A stretch of 64,000 bases of DNA from a bacterium (GTDB taxonomy: Bacteria; Vulcanimicrobiota; JABDET01): positions 32,241 through 96,240 of the forward strand of contig JAKAVV010000005.1 in the NCBI GenBank assembly GCA_021817145.1. The letters are read 5' to 3'. The notes below the pieces were generated by a model that did no database searches, had not been told where the DNA came from, and saw only the letters and a program-made list of their open reading frames with translations. This document shows, piece by piece, positions 45,327 through 53,921 of this stretch; within the stretch, counting starts at the first letter, position 1, and each line of letters opens with the position of its first letter. The position numbers and the translations under genes are program-made.

Positions 45327-45414
45327 ATCCATCCCCCGTTATTCTTTTACAAATGCAGCGGCACTGGTTGGAGGGAGAAAAAGTGACACCTTTTTCCCTG
45401 CCCCTGATGACTGA
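45268..45414 (+). pseudogene. Truncated nucleotidyltransferase start
   Basis: From ATG 45268 the frame reads MIIQPDFKELLALFNAHNVE, the beginning of DUF6036/MNT-like nucleotidyltransferases which normally continue with a Tyr-Leu-Val-Val-Gly-Gly-type segment. Instead the sequence switches near 45328 to reverse-strand treZ 3' coding sequence. About 90% of the gene has been deleted. Confidence 0.7.
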
Positions 45415-47204
45415 ATTTTGGATTGAACAGAAGAGTTTTTGCTGCTCCACCGTTTTTCTGACGAGTCGATTTTTTTTATCCATACCCCTTTGGGGAATGA
45501 AAGAGAAACTTTTGTGGAGGAGATAGAAAAATTGAAGATCAGGGCTATCCTGTCCTTTCCATATTTTTGTAAAATAAAAAGGGCTTTTTCTTTTTCCATG
45601 CAGTAAACTTTCTCTTCTTTTTTTTGAAATTTTCCGAGCTGCAGGTATTTTTTTCTGAAATGAATCAAGGCTTGATAAAAATTAAACAATACCTCATGTT
45701 TTTGATGGTTTATCAACGTATGATTTAATTTGCATTTTATGAAAGCCTCTTCATTTTGAGGATCAGGGAACTCTCCTGTAAAAGTAAACCCTGAGAACTC
45801 CGCTTTTCTCCCGTTTCGCACAGCTTGAACTAATTCTGGATCACTGTGGTTGATGAAGTACTGGAATGGGGCTGTTTCTCCGTATTCTTCCCCCATAAAC
45901 AAGAGTGGAATAAAAGGAGATAAAAGGACAAGGGCAGCTGTCAGTTTCAACTTTTCAAAAGAAACCAGCTGGGACAATCTTTCTCCTAAGAATCTGTTCC
46001 CTACCTGATCATGGTTTTGAGAAAAAACGACAAATTTTTTAAAGGGGATAAAAGGGTTAAAACGCCCATGCTTTCTTTTTCTAAATTGTGAATATTCACC
46101 TGTATAAACGTACCCTTTTTGAAAAGATTTTGCCAGATCCTGGAGCCTTCCAAAATCGGCATAGTATCCGTTTTGTTCTCCTGTCAGGAGTGTGTGAATG
46201 GAATGATGAAAATCGTCGTTCCACTGCGCATCCAGATTATATCCGCCTTTGCTGACAGGCAGGATTAATTTTGGATCATTCAAACTGCTTTCAGCGATCA
46301 GATAAATGTGACGATTTAATTTTTCCCCTTCAGCATGAACCGCTGCTGCCAGCTCTTCTAGAAACGGTTTTGCCGTTGTATCCACAATGGAATGAAGAGC
46401 GTCAAGTCTCAGTCCATCTAAATGGCACTCTCTAATCCAGTAAAGGGCGTTCTGGATAAAATAATGACGAACCTCATCACTGTAAGCTCCGTCAAAATTT
46501 ATGGCAGTTCCCCAAGGGGTTTTATAATGATCGGTAAAATATGGGGCAAAGCAAGCAAGATAATTCCCTTCTGGTCCAAGATGATTGTAAACCAGATCCA
46601 GAATAATGGCAAGACCTGTTTTGTGGCAGACATTCACCAATTTTTTTAATCCCTCAACCCCTCCATAAGTGTTTTGCGCTGCATAAGGATAAACTCCATC
46701 ATATCCCCAATTCCGTCCCCCTGGAAATTGCGAAATCGGCATGATTTCAAGAGCGGTTATTCCCAGTTTTTTTAATTGCTTAAGGTAAGGAATCACTCCC
46801 TCAAAAGTCCCGGGTTCGCTGAAGGTTCCAACATGAAGTTCGTAAAGAATGTAATCTTCTAATGGAATCCCTTTCCATTTTTGGTCTTCCCATGGGAACT
46901 CTGCAGCAGTGATCTCAGAGGGCCCATGAACCCCTTCAGACTGGAGACGAGATGCTGGATCAGGATACTCGCACTCTCCATTTAACAGATATTTATAGCG
47001 CCATCCTGGTTTCGCATTTTTAAGAAATAGGTGGAAATACCCTGATTCATCTTTTGTCATAGAATAAAAAGATTGAATGGGAGAAAGAAAATGAATCTCA
47101 ATCTCTTTGATAAAAGGAGCCCAAACTGTAAATTTACAGCCTTCCTTTTGATCATGAATCGCTCCTGGAATTGGATGCGAATAATGCTCGAGAAAATCTT
47201 CCAT
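45339..47204 (-). CDS. treZ: Malto-oligosyltrehalose trehalohydrolase
   Basis: GH13 enzyme releasing trehalose from maltooligosyl-trehalose. The N-terminal carbohydrate-binding domain (FTVWAPF, DPASRLQSEGVHGPS) precedes the barrel with YELHVGTFSEPGTFEG, LDLVYNHLGPEGNY, DGLRLDALHSI (nucleophile Asp near 262), HIYLIAESS (Glu near 295), WNDDFHHSIHTLLTGE and FSQNHDQVGNRF. The WNDDFHHS and GYYADFG motifs separate it from branching enzyme. TreY, which makes its substrate, is not in the window. 621 residues, intact. Confidence 0.92.
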   Translation of the reverse strand: MEDFLEHYSHPIPGAIHDQKEGCKFTVWAPFIKEIEIHFLSPIQSFYSMTKDESGYFHLFLKNAKPGWRYKYLLNGECEYPDPASRLQSEGVHGPSEITAAEFPWEDQKWKGIPLEDYILYELHVGTFSEPGTFEGVIPYLKQLKKLGITALEIMPISQFPGGRNWGYDGVYPYAAQNTYGGVEGLKKLVNVCHKTGLAIILDLVYNHLGPEGNYLACFAPYFTDHYKTPWGTAINFDGAYSDEVRHYFIQNALYWIRECHLDGLRLDALHSIVDTTAKPFLEELAAAVHAEGEKLNRHIYLIAESSLNDPKLILPVSKGGYNLDAQWNDDFHHSIHTLLTGEQNGYYADFGRLQDLAKSFQKGYVYTGEYSQFRKRKHGRFNPFIPFKKFVVFSQNHDQVGNRFLGERLSQLVSFEKLKLTAALVLLSPFIPLLFMGEEYGETAPFQYFINHSDPELVQAVRNGRKAEFSGFTFTGEFPDPQNEEAFIKCKLNHTLINHQKHEVLFNFYQALIHFRKKYLQLGKFQKKEEKVYCMEKEKALFILQKYGKDRIALIFNFSISSTKVSLSFPKGVWIKKIDSSEKRWSSKNSSVQSKIQSSGAGKKVSLFLPPTSAAAFVKE

Positions 47205-47284
47205 GTGGAAATGGTTCGGAAAAGTTTTATCTGTCCCCTGTTTAAGGAGATTAAAAGGATAGGGATTCCTGCCGCTTATTCATC

Positions 47285-48364
47285 TTAGATTGAGTGCAGC
47301 AGGGCATACATGGGGAGAAAAACAGCTAGCATGATAAAGGTTACAATTCCTCCCATAAAAATTAAGATTCCTGGCTCAAGAAGAGCGGCAAACTGCTCAA
47401 TCCGATGATCCATTTCTTCTTCTAGAATTTTAGCGCATTTTGTCATCAAGACATCCACTTTTCCTGTTCGTTCAGCAACAGCCATCATGTGTCCAACATA
47501 AGAGGGGATAATTATTGAATTTTCGAGGAAGATACGGGAAAGTTTTTCACCGCGAATCAAAGCCAGTCTGGCATTCTGGATCACTTCTTCAAAAGATGGG
47601 TGTTCTATTGTTTCAGCCGTTAATTCAAGCCCTTTTGCAAGCGGGAGTCCTGCGGAATATGCGGCAGAAAGAGTATTAGTGATCTGACAGGCTACCCCTT
47701 TTCTAAAGATTTCTCTAATCAATGGGGTTGAAAGCAGCAGAGAGTCAAGATTAATTTTATAATCTTTCAACAGAGTGTAAAAGAAAAGAATTCCACCCGC
47801 GAAAAGCAGAAGAAAGATCCAGAAAAAAGAGGAGGACATCAGGCGTGAAATCAAGAGCAGAATGCGTGTTGGGAAAGGAAGAGTTCCCTGGGTTTGAGCA
47901 AAAACAGGAAGAAAACTGGGCACGAAAACCTTCATTAAAAAGATTGTTCCTATACCAGTCAATCCTAATAAAACCAAAGGATAAGTCAGAGTCGAAATCA
48001 TTTTCAACTTCAAAGTTAAATTCTTTTCACATATTTTCGCTATTTTCTGGAGATTTTGGGGGAGGGTTCCTGTTTTTTCTCCTATCAGAATAAGTCCTGT
48101 GATCAATCCTGAAAAAAGTGTAGGGTATTCTCCCATGCTTTGAGACAAAGACCATCCTTGTGAGATTTTATTGGCGACTCCTTCTAAAGCTTTTTTAAAA
48201 CGAGGATCCTCCTGCTGGTCAGCCAGAATTTGCAGGCTTTTTAAAAGAGGCACACCTGCTGAGAGTAGGGCTGCCAGCGCCATTGAAAAAAATCTTAAAA
48301 ATTCTTCTTTTTTCTTCATTTTATGAGGGTTATTGGAAGATAAATTATCTTTAAGTATACCCAT
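47285..48364 (-). CDS. Type II secretion / type IV pilus inner-membrane protein GspF/PilC-like
   Basis: A 359-residue polytopic protein with two GspF domains: FFSMALAALLSAGVPLLKSL (about 29-48) and GVACQITNTLSAAYSAGLPLAKGLELT (about 225-250). TM helices lie near 125-150, 175-195 and 330-355 (PGILIFMGGIVTFIMLAVF). It is the platform protein of T2SS or T4P-like machines; no other secretion genes are nearby, so the machine is encoded elsewhere. Confidence 0.88.
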   Translation of the reverse strand: MGILKDNLSSNNPHKMKKKEEFLRFFSMALAALLSAGVPLLKSLQILADQQEDPRFKKALEGVANKISQGWSLSQSMGEYPTLFSGLITGLILIGEKTGTLPQNLQKIAKICEKNLTLKLKMISTLTYPLVLLGLTGIGTIFLMKVFVPSFLPVFAQTQGTLPFPTRILLLISRLMSSSFFWIFLLLFAGGILFFYTLLKDYKINLDSLLLSTPLIREIFRKGVACQITNTLSAAYSAGLPLAKGLELTAETIEHPSFEEVIQNARLALIRGEKLSRIFLENSIIIPSYVGHMMAVAERTGKVDVLMTKCAKILEEEMDHRIEQFAALLEPGILIFMGGIVTFIMLAVFLPMYALLHSI

Positions 48365-48366
48365 TT

Positions 48367-48398
48367 TTGACAGTTATTTGCAGGGGGTGTTGTATAAT
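48367..48398 (+). promoter_or_regulatory. Possible promoter for the PUR-domain gene
   Basis: TATAAT at 48393-48398 lies 31 bp before the ATG, with an AAAGGAGG ribosome site between. A TTGACA occurs at 48367-48372 but the spacing is 20 bp, longer than optimal. The gspF-like gene starts divergently at 48364. Confidence 0.4.
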
Positions 48399-48429
48399 GG
48401 GGGCATCGTAAAAGAAAGGAGGAAAAATC

Positions 48430-48666
48430 ATGTCGGAAAACGGCAAAGTGCTTTTTACTCGGCGAATTTCGGGGGGAAAGAACCGAAATTATTTTTTTGA
48501 TGTTCGGGTCTCCGAAAAAAACGGGAGCCAGTATCTGGTTTTAAGCGAATCCAGAATGGCGGATGGAAACTGGGCAAACTCTCGAATTTTAATCTTCCCG
48601 GATCGGCTGGAAGAATGGAAGCAGACCTTTGAGGAAGCCCTGCAGAATCTCGTCCCTTCGGGGTGA
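48430..48666 (+). CDS. PUR-alpha-like / DUF3276 nucleic-acid-binding protein
   Basis: A 78-residue protein with one PUR repeat: a four-strand sheet (KVLFTRRISG, RNYFFDVRVSEKNGSQYLVLSES) followed by a helix (DRLEEWKQTFEEALQNLV). Bacterial PUR/DUF3276 proteins dimerise and bind single-stranded nucleic acid. Strong AAAGGAGG site 7 nt before ATG; a hairpin follows the stop. Confidence 0.82.
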   Translation: MSENGKVLFTRRISGGKNRNYFFDVRVSEKNGSQYLVLSESRMADGNWANSRILIFPDRLEEWKQTFEEALQNLVPSG

Positions 48667-48681
48667 GTGAGGGATAAAAGT

Positions 48682-48709
48682 CCATGCCTGCGGGAAACCG
48701 CGGGCATGG
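48682..48709 (+). terminator. GC-rich hairpin after the PUR-domain gene
   Basis: An inverted repeat of about 11-12 bp (CCATGCC-T-GCGG / CCGC-G-GGCATGG) encloses a GAAA tetraloop. No T-run follows, so it may be a stable RNA 3' end or a Rho-assisted terminator. Confidence 0.6.
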
Positions 48710-48812
48710 CAAGCAAAGGATAATTTGCGATAAGTTCTGAATTGGTATTAAGAAGTTGGCTTAATCCAATGGCTTCTCAATTGGATTTCAGGAGCCTCTG
48801 AATAAATGGAAG

Positions 48813-48843
48813 CAGATGGTATAAGTTGTTGTGATACCATCTG
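48813..48843. promoter_or_regulatory. 10-bp inverted repeat upstream of the R-M locus
   Basis: Perfect arms CAGATGGTAT (48813-48822) and ATACCATCTG (48834-48843) around an 11-bp centre, 136 bp before the methyltransferase ATG. It could be an operator or an RNA hairpin. The rest of the 48710-48978 spacer shows no gene beyond a 12-codon frame. Confidence 0.5.
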
Positions 48844-48865
48844 GAGAAATCCACAAGGAGGAATC

Positions 48866-48901
48866 ATGCTTGTGGTAAAAGATTCTGCAAGGGAGTTGTG
48901 A
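48866..48901 (+). other. 11-residue leader ORF before the methyltransferase
   Basis: ATG at 48866 with a strong AAGGAGG site encodes MLVVKDSAREL then TGA. It is too short for a normal protein; it may be a regulatory leader peptide or the start of a deleted gene. Confidence 0.3.
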
Positions 48902-48978
48902 GCGAGAGATCATTGGTTTCAATGAAGAGTTAGTGAGATTATTAAGAAAGTCAGTGGATCACCAGGAGGAAAAATAAA

Positions 48979-50232
48979 ATGAGTCAAGCGCAGACAGTTA
49001 CAGAAGTCAAGGGATATATTTTTGCTTGCACAAATAAAACAGAGAAAGAATGTTTTGATCGAATGCTCTTCTCCACAAATAAGATTTACGCTGAAAAAGC
49101 TCTGCAAGTGAAAAAGGGGGACATGCTCTTTTTGCTTAATCTGGAAACAGATGTTCTTTATGGGCCATTTAAAGCAGAATCCGATGGAAAAAAGGATATT
49201 GTTCCTGAAGCGTGGGGTGGCAAATATCCTTATCAGGTTGTCGTAGAAAAGAGCGATAAGACCGCGGTCTGCAAAACTTCAGGAAAGATCTTGAATCGTC
49301 TGGGTGTTGATTGGAAGGAACCACTTAACAGCGAACTAACAGATATTTTGGTTGAACTTTTAAAAAACGGACACGATAATGGCGGGAGCCCTTTAAATTT
49401 GCAATTCATTGTTCCCAAAAAAATAAGGAACTTGCAGAAACCTGCCGATGAGAAGCCTACACTTGAGGCTACGACATTATGGGATTATCCAAGGCAAAGT
49501 TATGGGAAAACCCCGAAAGGAAACAATCGCTATGCAGGAGTAACCCCTGCTTTTATTCTTTACAATATGATAAAAAGATATACAGAACCAGGTGATCTGG
49601 TCGTTGATCCCATGTCTGGCAGCGGAACAACACTTGATGTGTGCAGAGAGGAAAACCGAAGATGTATTGCTTACGATATTGCGCCTCCCAGATTGGATAT
49701 TATTCAAAATGACGCTCGACATATCCCATTAGACGATAACAGTGTGGATATGATTTTTATTGACTCACCGTATGGCGATAATATTGATTACAATTCACAC
49801 CCAGGGAATATTGGCAAAATTTCTGCTGAGTCTGATGAGTTTTACGATGAACTTGAAAAAGTGATGAAAGAATGTCATCGAATTTTGAAACAAGGCAAAG
49901 TGCTGGGCTGGCTTATCGGAGATCAATGGGTGAAAAAGAAATTTACTCCTGTCGGTTTTCTCATTTACCAGAGATTGTGCAAATATTTCGAGACCGTGGA
50001 CATTGTTTGTGTGACTAGGAGAAATCAAACCTCCAATACTGGAATGTGGTATAATCGAGCAATTAGGTTTAACTTTTATTTAAGAGGATTTAAATATCTT
50101 TTTTTAATGAGAAAGGATTCTGATAAAAAAGAAGGCTCTGATAGAACAAAAGTTAACTGGACGCAGTACTCAAGAGAAAAAGATTCTGAGAAAGCACACG
50201 CCTCGTCAAAAAAGAATGAAGCTCAAGAATGA
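48979..50232 (+). CDS. DNA methyltransferase with N-terminal DCD (PUA-like) domain
   Basis: 417 residues. Residues about 8-100 (GYIFACTNKTEKECFDRMLF, KKGDMLFLLNLETDVLYGPFKAES, VPEAWGGKYPYQVVV) follow the DCD domain pattern closely, a PUA-like fold. The methylase half has motif I DPMSGSGTT near 207, AYDIAPPRLDI, and motif IV FIDSPYGDNIDY near 260; DSPY rather than DPPY. It probably makes N4-methylcytosine or N6-methyladenine and protects against the adjacent nuclease. CAGGAGG site upstream; ATGA overlap with the nuclease gene downstream. Confidence 0.85.
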   Translation: MSQAQTVTEVKGYIFACTNKTEKECFDRMLFSTNKIYAEKALQVKKGDMLFLLNLETDVLYGPFKAESDGKKDIVPEAWGGKYPYQVVVEKSDKTAVCKTSGKILNRLGVDWKEPLNSELTDILVELLKNGHDNGGSPLNLQFIVPKKIRNLQKPADEKPTLEATTLWDYPRQSYGKTPKGNNRYAGVTPAFILYNMIKRYTEPGDLVVDPMSGSGTTLDVCREENRRCIAYDIAPPRLDIIQNDARHIPLDDNSVDMIFIDSPYGDNIDYNSHPGNIGKISAESDEFYDELEKVMKECHRILKQGKVLGWLIGDQWVKKKFTPVGFLIYQRLCKYFETVDIVCVTRRNQTSNTGMWYNRAIRFNFYLRGFKYLFLMRKDSDKKEGSDRTKVNWTQYSREKDSEKAHASSKKNEAQE

Positions 50233-50954
50233 AGTTCGAAGATTTACTCGCATTGTATCAGAAAAAGAAGCAAAAATATGGTGAAGAGACTTATCGGCAT
50301 ATCACTGAACTTTTAATAGAAGCGAAAAAGATTCACAAGAAAGATTTTGAGAATGGTGAAACCGCTGTACGAGCTAAATCAGAAGGGAGAATTCCCGATC
50401 ACGAGCAATCCTGGAGAGCTTTTAAAGGCAAGAACTTAGAAAAACTGGTACTACATATCATAAAAGATGAGATAGAGATTTTGGGACTTAAAATTATTGA
50501 AGGGAATGCATTAGAAAGAACAGCAAGCAGTAATCTCCCGAAAGAATTGAACCTCGTGAAAAGGGCTCTTCTTGTGGATTATGGCTCTTTCGGACACCAT
50601 CTGCCTGATGTGGATTTAATTATTTACGATCCCAACTTATGCGCTCCTGTTGCCGTTATTTCGAGCAAAGTAACTTTGAGAGAAAGAATTGCTCAAACAG
50701 GTTATTGGAAGATCAAACTTGGCTCAGATGAGATAACAAAACATATCAAGGTGTTTTTTATAACCCCTGATGAAGACAGCACCCTTACTAAGAAGTCGCC
50801 TGCCAAAAAGGGAAGGGCAATCGTGGAAGTTGACACTGATGGCGGCTATGTGATGAGTGAGCAAATAATCGAGGAGAGCGATAGAGTAAAAATGTTTGAC
50901 AAATTCATTGGCGATTTAAAACGGATCGTAAATGAGAGAAACAAACAGGTGTAG
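50229..50954 (+). CDS. BsaWI-like type II restriction endonuclease
   Basis: A 241-residue protein with a PD-(D/E)XK-type core: LPDVDLIIYDPNLCAPVAVISSKVTLRER near 125-153 (Asp, then Ser-Ser-Lys with catalytic Lys), followed by IAQTGYWKIKL. The SSK-x-x-LRERI-x-Q-x-x-YW pattern is that of BsaWI-family enzymes, whose founding member cuts WCCGGW; the specificity here is not determined. N-terminal helices (about 1-60) are present. Translationally coupled to the methyltransferase (ATGA). Confidence 0.78.
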   Translation: MKFEDLLALYQKKKQKYGEETYRHITELLIEAKKIHKKDFENGETAVRAKSEGRIPDHEQSWRAFKGKNLEKLVLHIIKDEIEILGLKIIEGNALERTASSNLPKELNLVKRALLVDYGSFGHHLPDVDLIIYDPNLCAPVAVISSKVTLRERIAQTGYWKIKLGSDEITKHIKVFFITPDEDSTLTKKSPAKKGRAIVEVDTDGGYVMSEQIIEESDRVKMFDKFIGDLKRIVNERNKQV

Positions 50955-51028
50955 TAACGCAATAATTTCAACACCTTAACCAATCCATAATTGTTATATG
51001 AAAGAGAAGTTTTTACTCCAGAATAAAC

Positions 51029-51044
51029 CCAATAAGGTTATTGG
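51029..51044. promoter_or_regulatory. Palindrome between nuclease and Z1-like genes
   Basis: CCAATAA-GG-TTATTGG, 7-bp arms with a 2-bp centre, in the 222-bp spacer that separates the nuclease from the ATPase gene, and flanked by AACCC/GGGTT. It may be an operator or the loop of an RNA structure. The rest of the spacer contains only a 19-codon frame (51109 onward). Confidence 0.4.
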
Positions 51045-51176
51045 TCCCTGGGTTGAATTAAAATATTCCTCTTAAACAAAGTAGATAAAAAAGCAGGGAA
51101 ATGTGCTATGCCCCGGAAGAAAAATGGAAGTCGGAATCATTGGTTTAAAAAAATGCTAAAGAATTAGGAAGAGTGG

Positions 51177-53027
51177 ATGGCTTTTGATATAAATGAGTAC
51201 AAGAAGCTGGAGAATAAGTCCGAGCAGTATAAAAAACAGATTTCACGTATCAAGGAAAGTGGCAAATATACCGATTCTATTGAAAGGGCTGTCAGTGAAG
51301 CAGAAAGGAATTTAGATAGCGGAATAAATTCTTTTATCATTTATGGTGAACCGCAAAGTGGGAAAACAGAGATGATGATCGCATTAACAGCTAAATTACT
51401 AGATAAGGGCAACAAAATCATCGTTGTATTAATTAATGACAATGTTGGACTTTTAGAACAAAATTTAGATCGTTTTTCAAGCGCTGGACTTGATCCAGAC
51501 CCCAAGAATTATTTAGAAATTGTGGATGATGATTATCAAATCAAGAATTTTAGATGGGTTATTTTCTGCAAGAAAAATGCTTCAGACCTGAACAAGTTAA
51601 TAAACAAAATAGGCGAATTTGAAAAAATAATAATTGATGACGAAGCGGATTACGCGAGTCCTAATAGTAAGATTAACCGAGGCGAAAAAACTAAAATCAA
51701 TCAATTGATTGGGAAGTTATTCAATAAAGGGCAGAAATATATCGGCGTTACGGCTACCCCTGCTAGATTGGATCTTAATAATACTTTTGATAATGCGAAT
51801 GATAAATGGGTATATTTCCAACCGCATAAGTTTTATACTGGACAAGATGATTTTTTCCCTACGGATCTCAATGGTGGTCAGCTGAGGTACAGACTTGAAT
51901 TTTTGCCTGATAAATATGATGAACCAAAATTTTTAAGAGACGCCTTGTTTAGATTTTTGATTATTGTCGCTTATCTTAATATATATATAAATAACACCGA
52001 AAAACGATATTCAATGCTTATCCATACAAGTGGCAAGATTTCAGATCACCAAAAAGACCAAAAGAATATAATGAAGACTATCAATATCCTTAAAAATGGT
52101 GTTGATAGCAACCATGAACCATATGTGGAAAAAATAGACAAACTTGCCAATGAAAAATATGATGACGAAAAAGCCAAAAAAATAACAGAGTATATTCTGA
52201 GTAACATAAACCAAAGTGCTGTTCTGGTTATCAACAGTAAGAAAGATGTTACTTATTTAAAAAAAGCATCAAACCCCAAAGCTCTTTTTACTATAGCTAT
52301 CGGAGGCAATATTATTTCCCGCGGTGTAACTTTTGACAACTTGGTTTCAATGTTTTTTGCAAGAACAGTTAAGACCAAAATGCAGCAAGATACTTATATA
52401 CAAAGAGCCAGAATGTTTGGGTTAAGAAACGACTATCTTGAATGTTTCGAGCTTACAATACCTGAGCAATTATACGGAGATTGGCATCGATGCTTTGTTT
52501 ATCACAGGTTAGCGCTTGAATCTGCTAAAAATGGAAATCCACCTGTCTGGATTCAAGACGGAAGAACAAAAACCGTTGCTGGCACTAGTATTGATAATAC
52601 CACTGTACAAATGAATAGCGGAGAAATGAGATTTGAAATTTTTGATTGGACAGAAGAAGTTGAATCGATCTACTCTTCCGATCTTGATCCAATAGAAAAG
52701 TTAAATAAGTTGAATAATAAACTTGGTGATGGCAAATTGCCACGGCATGTAATTGATTTCATATCTTCCTTTAGCCCTGATGGAGTTAACTCTTTGGCAA
52801 TACATAGGCATACAAACATCAGCGGTTACCAGGATGCGAACCAGGAGAAAATTTTCAGAGAGAGGGGATTTATGGGTGACGCGGATTTGGAAAAGAATAA
52901 ATTTCCTCATGCAATTCATCACATAAAAGTATTTCATAATGCTACTCGAAAAGCAAGAATTTTTTATAAGTTTATTGGAATCAATGGAGTCACATTTTTA
53001 AGAAATTTTAAGAAAAAATATGATTAA
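51177..53027 (+). CDS. Z1-like SF2 ATPase associated with the restriction system
   Basis: 616 residues. Helicase-type motifs: Walker A YGEPQSGKTEMM near 57-68, Walker B IIIDDEADYASP near 150, GVTATPARL near 188, then IAIGGNIISRGVTFDNL near 372 and YIQRARMFGLRNDYLE near 405. The GGN-I-SRG-T-x-x-NL and R-R-x-FG-R pattern is that of Z1-domain proteins, found beside restriction enzymes, MORC-type ATPases and AIPR effectors. Probably a DNA translocase or loader for the nuclease; mechanism unknown. Its stop overlaps the next gene by 8 nt. Confidence 0.75.
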   Translation: MAFDINEYKKLENKSEQYKKQISRIKESGKYTDSIERAVSEAERNLDSGINSFIIYGEPQSGKTEMMIALTAKLLDKGNKIIVVLINDNVGLLEQNLDRFSSAGLDPDPKNYLEIVDDDYQIKNFRWVIFCKKNASDLNKLINKIGEFEKIIIDDEADYASPNSKINRGEKTKINQLIGKLFNKGQKYIGVTATPARLDLNNTFDNANDKWVYFQPHKFYTGQDDFFPTDLNGGQLRYRLEFLPDKYDEPKFLRDALFRFLIIVAYLNIYINNTEKRYSMLIHTSGKISDHQKDQKNIMKTINILKNGVDSNHEPYVEKIDKLANEKYDDEKAKKITEYILSNINQSAVLVINSKKDVTYLKKASNPKALFTIAIGGNIISRGVTFDNLVSMFFARTVKTKMQQDTYIQRARMFGLRNDYLECFELTIPEQLYGDWHRCFVYHRLALESAKNGNPPVWIQDGRTKTVAGTSIDNTTVQMNSGEMRFEIFDWTEEVESIYSSDLDPIEKLNKLNNKLGDGKLPRHVIDFISSFSPDGVNSLAIHRHTNISGYQDANQEKIFRERGFMGDADLEKNKFPHAIHHIKVFHNATRKARIFYKFIGINGVTFLRNFKKKYD

Positions 53028-53450
53028 TGATAAGGATCTCTTTCATGGAGCGGTTTTCTCTAGAATAATAAGCGAAAGAGCGGTTTATATTAAAAAACAT
53101 AACAATAATATTTCTTCTTATGTTATTAATGACAAATCTGCAATTTATATTAAATATTCTCAAAAAAGAATTTCTCCTTGGATATTTACTTTTGCTCAAA
53201 CACACGTAGATGAAATTAAAAAAATCAAAGATGGATTTAAAGATGTTTTGTTCTGTTAATCTGCAATAATAACGGGATTTGCTGTTTAAATTACCAAGAA
53301 TTTTCTACAGTTATTTCTACTGAGAACAATTGTTTTCCTAAATGGATAAAAGCGCAGAGACAAAAAGGGGAAAAGTATGCAGTTTCAGGAAGTGACGGAG
53401 ATCTAACATATAAGATTGGAGATAGCGATTTTCCTCGAAAAATCCACTAA
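53020..53450 (+). pseudogene. Small defence-locus protein interrupted by a frameshift
   Basis: The first frame (53020-53259) encodes FHGAVFSRIISERAVYIKKH... and IYIKYSQKRISPWIFTFAQTH, then shifts. Reading from 53247 in the next frame gives FVLLICNNNGICCLNYQEF ... and ends at TAA 53448-53450. Adding one T in the T4 run at 53246-53249 would restore a single protein of about 143 residues. Short proteins with a similar HGAxxx-YVIN-x-PWxFTF layout occur beside restriction/Z1 genes. Either a true pseudogene or a homopolymer sequencing error. Function unknown. Confidence 0.7.
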
Positions 53451-53545
53451 TCAGCCGCTAGAAATTTAAAAGAATTCTCCAAAGCGAAATGGTTGAGCTT
53501 ACAATAAGTGAAGAACAAAAATAACCGTGAATAGCGATGTTGATT

Positions 53546-53857
53546 TCAATTTCGACCAGCTAATTGTCTTCTTTTTTTGAAATCCAACAAAAGTTTCTGT
53601 AATTCGGATTTTATTTTGATATTCTTTTCTCCTTCAATGACAATCAATAATAGCTGAGAACAATACCACAGTGTTCTTTGCTTATCTGTGTAACTGCGAA
53701 ATTTACGCGAATAAAACTCTTCGAATAAAAAGTTCCATTCTTGGTTTAAATTAAATTTTTCTATTTTTTTCTGCCGCATTTTAGTTGAATTTTCAATTGC
53801 CGCAATATAAAAACCATATCTTTCCAGAGGTTGTAATATCATTCGCCTTATGTTCAC
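53546..53857 (-). CDS. Uncertain small ORF
   Basis: A 103-residue basic, helical frame (MNIRRMILQPLERYGFYIAAIE..., LLLIVIEGEKNIKIKSEL, LLDFKKRRQLAGRN). AT-rich codon use resembles the neighbouring R-M genes. No family and no clear ribosome site; it may be the end of a decayed gene. The 470 bp between the frameshifted gene and the pterin dehydratase hold nothing else I can support. Confidence 0.35.
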   Translation of the reverse strand: MNIRRMILQPLERYGFYIAAIENSTKMRQKKIEKFNLNQEWNFLFEEFYSRKFRSYTDKQRTLWYCSQLLLIVIEGEKNIKIKSELQKLLLDFKKRRQLAGRN

Positions 53858-53921
53858 AGCAACCCTTCATTTCCACAGGATTCCTGCCTTTTTCAGGAGA
53901 ATCCCCTAAAGAGGTTTTAAT

